From contig CAJVYT010000025.1 in NCBI GenBank assembly GCA_913009765.1, positions 1-22,172 of the forward strand: 22,172 nucleotides of DNA. Direction: 5' to 3'. The position numbers and the translations under genes were made by a program. Below are positions 20,076-22,172 of the stretch, in pieces (the stretch's first letter is position 1; every line of letters starts with the position of its first letter). A model generated the notes under the pieces. The model was given only the letters and a program-made list of their open reading frames with translations, had not been told where the DNA came from and did no database searches. The stretch is from an uncultured candidate division Zixibacteria bacterium. Lineage in GTDB: Bacteria; Zixibacteria; MSB-5A5; GN15; FEB-12.

Positions 20076-21902
20076 TTAAGAAAGTTCATCGACTAATTTG
20101 ACAAACTCATCAACATCAGCAAGTGCAGTATCAACAGCACCTTTCCAAAATTCTTCTTCGGTTAAATCAACACCTAAATGTTTTTTAGAAAGAGCTTCGG
20201 TTGTCATAGATCCGGTATCAGCTAATAAGGCATCGTACTTCGCCGCAAATGAAGGACCTTCTTTTTTTGCTTTTTCATATAATCCGCCTGAATACATGAA
20301 ACCGAATGTATAAGCAAAATTATAGAATGGTGCACCGGTGAAGAAGAAATGTAATTTTGTACACCAGAACAGAGGATGGTACCCTGACTTATCTAAAAGA
20401 TCACCAAAGGCTTCTTTTTGTGCTTCAACCATTAAGTCTTTGAGTTCCTGAGTAGAGAGGACACCGTTCTTGCGTTTTTCATAGAACATTTTATCAAAGA
20501 GATAACGACTGTGAATGTCACACATAAAGGTATATGCACCCTGCAGTTTCTGTTCAATGAGCATCAGCTTCTCTTGAGCGTCTTCAGTTTGTTCCAATGC
20601 TGCATCGGTAACAACAGCTTCAGCAAATGTTGATGCGGTCTCGGCGAGGTTCATCGGATAACTTTGGGCAAATGGTGCTTTATCTTTTAAAACCCAGCTG
20701 TGATAGGCATGACCGAGTTCATGGGCAAGAGTCAGAAGATTTTCATAAGTGCCGGCATAGGTCATAAAGATTCTTGATTGATTATTTTTCCCCATACCTG
20801 TACAGAACCCGCCGCCGCGTTTGTTGGGGCGGTCTTCGGCTTCAATCCAGTTTTTGTCAAATGCAAGTTTACAAAATGCTGCCATGTCGGGTGAAAATGA
20901 TCTGATATTTTCATAGATAAAATCAGATGCTTCATCAAATGCATACAGTTTTTCAGCATTTCCGCATGGAGCAAACTGGTCATACCATCTGAACTTGTCA
21001 ATTTTCAAAAGTTTTTTCTTGGCATCAATATATGGTTTTAAACGGTGCAGATTATCTTTAATAACTTTCCACATAGTGTCGAGAGTTTTCTGTTCCATAC
21101 GTGCTTGTTTGAGTGGTTCGTAGGTTGCAGATTCCCATCCTCGGCGTGCATACATTGAAAGTCTAAAACCTGCCATTGAGTTTAACATCATAGAGGCGAG
21201 GTTTTCTCTTGTTTCCCATGCTCCAACCATCTTTTCAAAGGCTTGTTTACGAATATCACGGTTGCCATCCGACATTTTGGTTGCAAGCTGACCTAATGAC
21301 ATAGTAGTTGTTGTGCCGTTTTCTTCAAAATCGACTTTTAGTTCACCGGACATCTTGCCGTAGAGTTGATCCCAGGCATGGTACCCGTTGACAGAAAGTT
21401 CTAATGCTAATGATTCCATCTCAACAGGCATTTTACTTTTTGCTAATTTCCGCATCTCATTTAAGAAAAATTCTATTTCTTTTATACGGTCATCCGCTAA
21501 AAGCTTGTTCCAGTTTTCATCAGATTGCTGCAAAGCAAGCGATTCAAGTGTCGCCTGAATTTTCTGCCAACGAGAATAATACACCATTCCTTCATTTTCA
21601 ATCGCATCAGCGGCTGAGTCGGTTGTGTTTTGAGATGTTAAGCATCCTGCAAAAGAGAGAATCAATTCAATATCTTCACCCAGTGACTGCCATTCTAAAA
21701 TATATTCAGCCCAGTCATTAAGAGTTGTGTCATCAATTCCGGTTTGCAGTTGGTTGAGATTTTTTTCTGCCTTTTCTAAACGTGATTTGACATCTTCACG
21801 ATGTTTTTTGTAAGCCGGTGAACTGCTTCCGCCTTCAAAAATTGAATCTAAATCCCATTTTGGGGCAGGTTCTATTTTGGTAGTTTTTTCTGTGGTCGTC
21901 AT
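20076..21902 (-). CDS. pepF: Oligoendopeptidase F (M3 metallopeptidase)
   Basis: A 608-residue cytoplasmic zinc peptidase cleaving short oligopeptides; size matches PepF/M3B enzymes. The zinc motif is AHELGHAYHSW with His394, Glu395 and His398, and the third ligand Glu421 is in NLAETASTFAEAVV. Upstream family features are PKWDLDSIFEGG at the N-terminus, RRGWESATYEPLKQARM and GGGFCTGMGKNNQSRIFMTYAGTYENLLTLAHE; the C-terminus shows YTFGFMYSGGLYEKAK and a final helix. No signal peptide. GGAG lies 9 bases before ATG 21902. The decayed DNA-repair-like gene follows almost without gap, so the two were probably once an operon. Confidence 0.95.
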   Translation of the reverse strand: MTTTEKTTKIEPAPKWDLDSIFEGGSSSPAYKKHREDVKSRLEKAEKNLNQLQTGIDDTTLNDWAEYILEWQSLGEDIELILSFAGCLTSQNTTDSAADAIENEGMVYYSRWQKIQATLESLALQQSDENWNKLLADDRIKEIEFFLNEMRKLAKSKMPVEMESLALELSVNGYHAWDQLYGKMSGELKVDFEENGTTTTMSLGQLATKMSDGNRDIRKQAFEKMVGAWETRENLASMMLNSMAGFRLSMYARRGWESATYEPLKQARMEQKTLDTMWKVIKDNLHRLKPYIDAKKKLLKIDKFRWYDQFAPCGNAEKLYAFDEASDFIYENIRSFSPDMAAFCKLAFDKNWIEAEDRPNKRGGGFCTGMGKNNQSRIFMTYAGTYENLLTLAHELGHAYHSWVLKDKAPFAQSYPMNLAETASTFAEAVVTDAALEQTEDAQEKLMLIEQKLQGAYTFMCDIHSRYLFDKMFYEKRKNGVLSTQELKDLMVEAQKEAFGDLLDKSGYHPLFWCTKLHFFFTGAPFYNFAYTFGFMYSGGLYEKAKKEGPSFAAKYDALLADTGSMTTEALSKKHLGVDLTEEEFWKGAVDTALADVDEFVKLVDELS

Positions 21903-22021
21903 TTTTTTATCTCCATTGATATTTGTTTCAAAATATTTTGGCTCTTAATATACTGTAATCTTAAACTAAAGGCAATAGTTCCCATAGTCACATTTTTAGG
22001 AAAAAATGTTCCATCAATGTC

Positions 22022-22042
22022 ATTCCCAATTTGATTGGGAAT
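22022..22042. repeat. Palindrome of the GTCATTCCC...GGGAATCC type
   Basis: ATTCCCAA (22022-22029), loop TTTGA, TTGGGAAT (22035-22042), within GTCATTCCC ... GGGAATCCAG. Palindromes with these edges (TCATTCCC/GGGAATCC) recur as dispersed repeats in many bacterial genomes. Located upstream of pepF. Confidence 0.5.
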
Positions 22043-22079
22043 CCAGTAGTTACTATGTTATAAAAGTAATAAAAAGAAA

Positions 22080-22168
22080 GAGGTTGTCTCATTATATTAA
22101 AATAAAAACCTTTAATCCCGTGTTCCACCGCCATAGCGGATGACACAATTTTAACAGGAGACAACCTC
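22080..22168. mobile_element. Possible MITE-like element bounded by 11-bp inverted repeats
   Basis: GAGGTTGTCTC (22080-22090) and GAGACAACCTC (22158-22168) are perfect inverted repeats enclosing a non-coding 89-base unit. Similarity continues inward after a small gap (TTAAAAT on the left, ATTTTAA on the right). No flanking target duplication is evident, partly because the window ends at 22172. No transposase is present, so a regulatory hairpin of the next gene is an alternative. Confidence 0.35.
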
Positions 22169-22172
22169 ATGA

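Noticed and set aside
21988..22170. 60-codon minus-strand ORF at the right edge
   Set aside because: It runs through the two inverted-repeat elements and shows no protein-like conservation pattern.

Overview
The window looks like a chromosomal segment of a Gram-negative, AT-rich bacterium. The evidence is a TonB-dependent outer-membrane receptor, exported proteins, a CcmF-type cytochrome c maturation protein and a PEP-CTERM surface protein. Genes for TsaD, lipoyl synthase, IspH, PdxT, ETF-ubiquinone oxidoreductase and oligoendopeptidase F are housekeeping-like. I cannot name the phylum from sequence alone; an FCB-like or candidate-phylum lineage with a respiratory metabolism would fit, but this is inference.

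Layout. 1-696: 3' end of tsaD. 764-2928: a complete cobalamin riboswitch followed by a BtuB-like receptor. 2938-3129: a cluster of palindromes. 3154-3609 (minus): a small unknown protein with a TTG start. 3823-8604: a tight plus-strand run pdxT-lipA-ispH-ccmF. 8798-9742: a Rieske ferredoxin and an O-methyltransferase. 10103-12654: an ArsC/Spx-like protein, ETF-QO and a small CBU_0592-like membrane protein. 12705-13292 (minus): a PEP-CTERM protein. 13559-14118 (minus): a cysteine-rich divergent IscU/NifU-like protein preceded by a 16-codon ORF. 14183-14950: an AT-rich SAM methyltransferase flanked by palindromic repeats. 15018-18430 (minus): a three-gene redox cluster. 18844-19567 (minus): two small envelope proteins rich in Met, His and Cys. 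19709-20072 (minus): a decayed DNA-alkylation-repair-like gene. 20076-21902 (minus): pepF. 22022-22168: small inverted-repeat elements.

The most important observation is at 17459-18430. Two consecutive minus-strand ORFs in the same frame are separated by a single TGA. Read through, they form one full-length exported DUF3179-family protein. The TGA lies exactly where this family has the first cysteine of its conserved CPLC motif, giving U-P-L-C (a UxxC redox motif). A hairpin with a guanine at the second position of its apical loop follows the TGA at the spacing expected of a bacterial SECIS element. TGA is an ordinary stop for other genes in the window (Rieske ferredoxin, membrane polyferredoxin), so global recoding is not the explanation. 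I read this as a probable selenoprotein. It is followed on the same strand by an FAD/NAD(P) oxidoreductase and a NapH-like membrane polyferredoxin, which suggests a dedicated electron path from the cytoplasm to an extracytoplasmic selenoprotein.

A second theme is a set of short intergenic palindromes, several with the tetranucleotide GTAG directly at the 5' foot of the hairpin. This is the layout of REP sequences mobilised by RAYT (IS200/IS605-like) transposases. No transposase gene is visible in the window.
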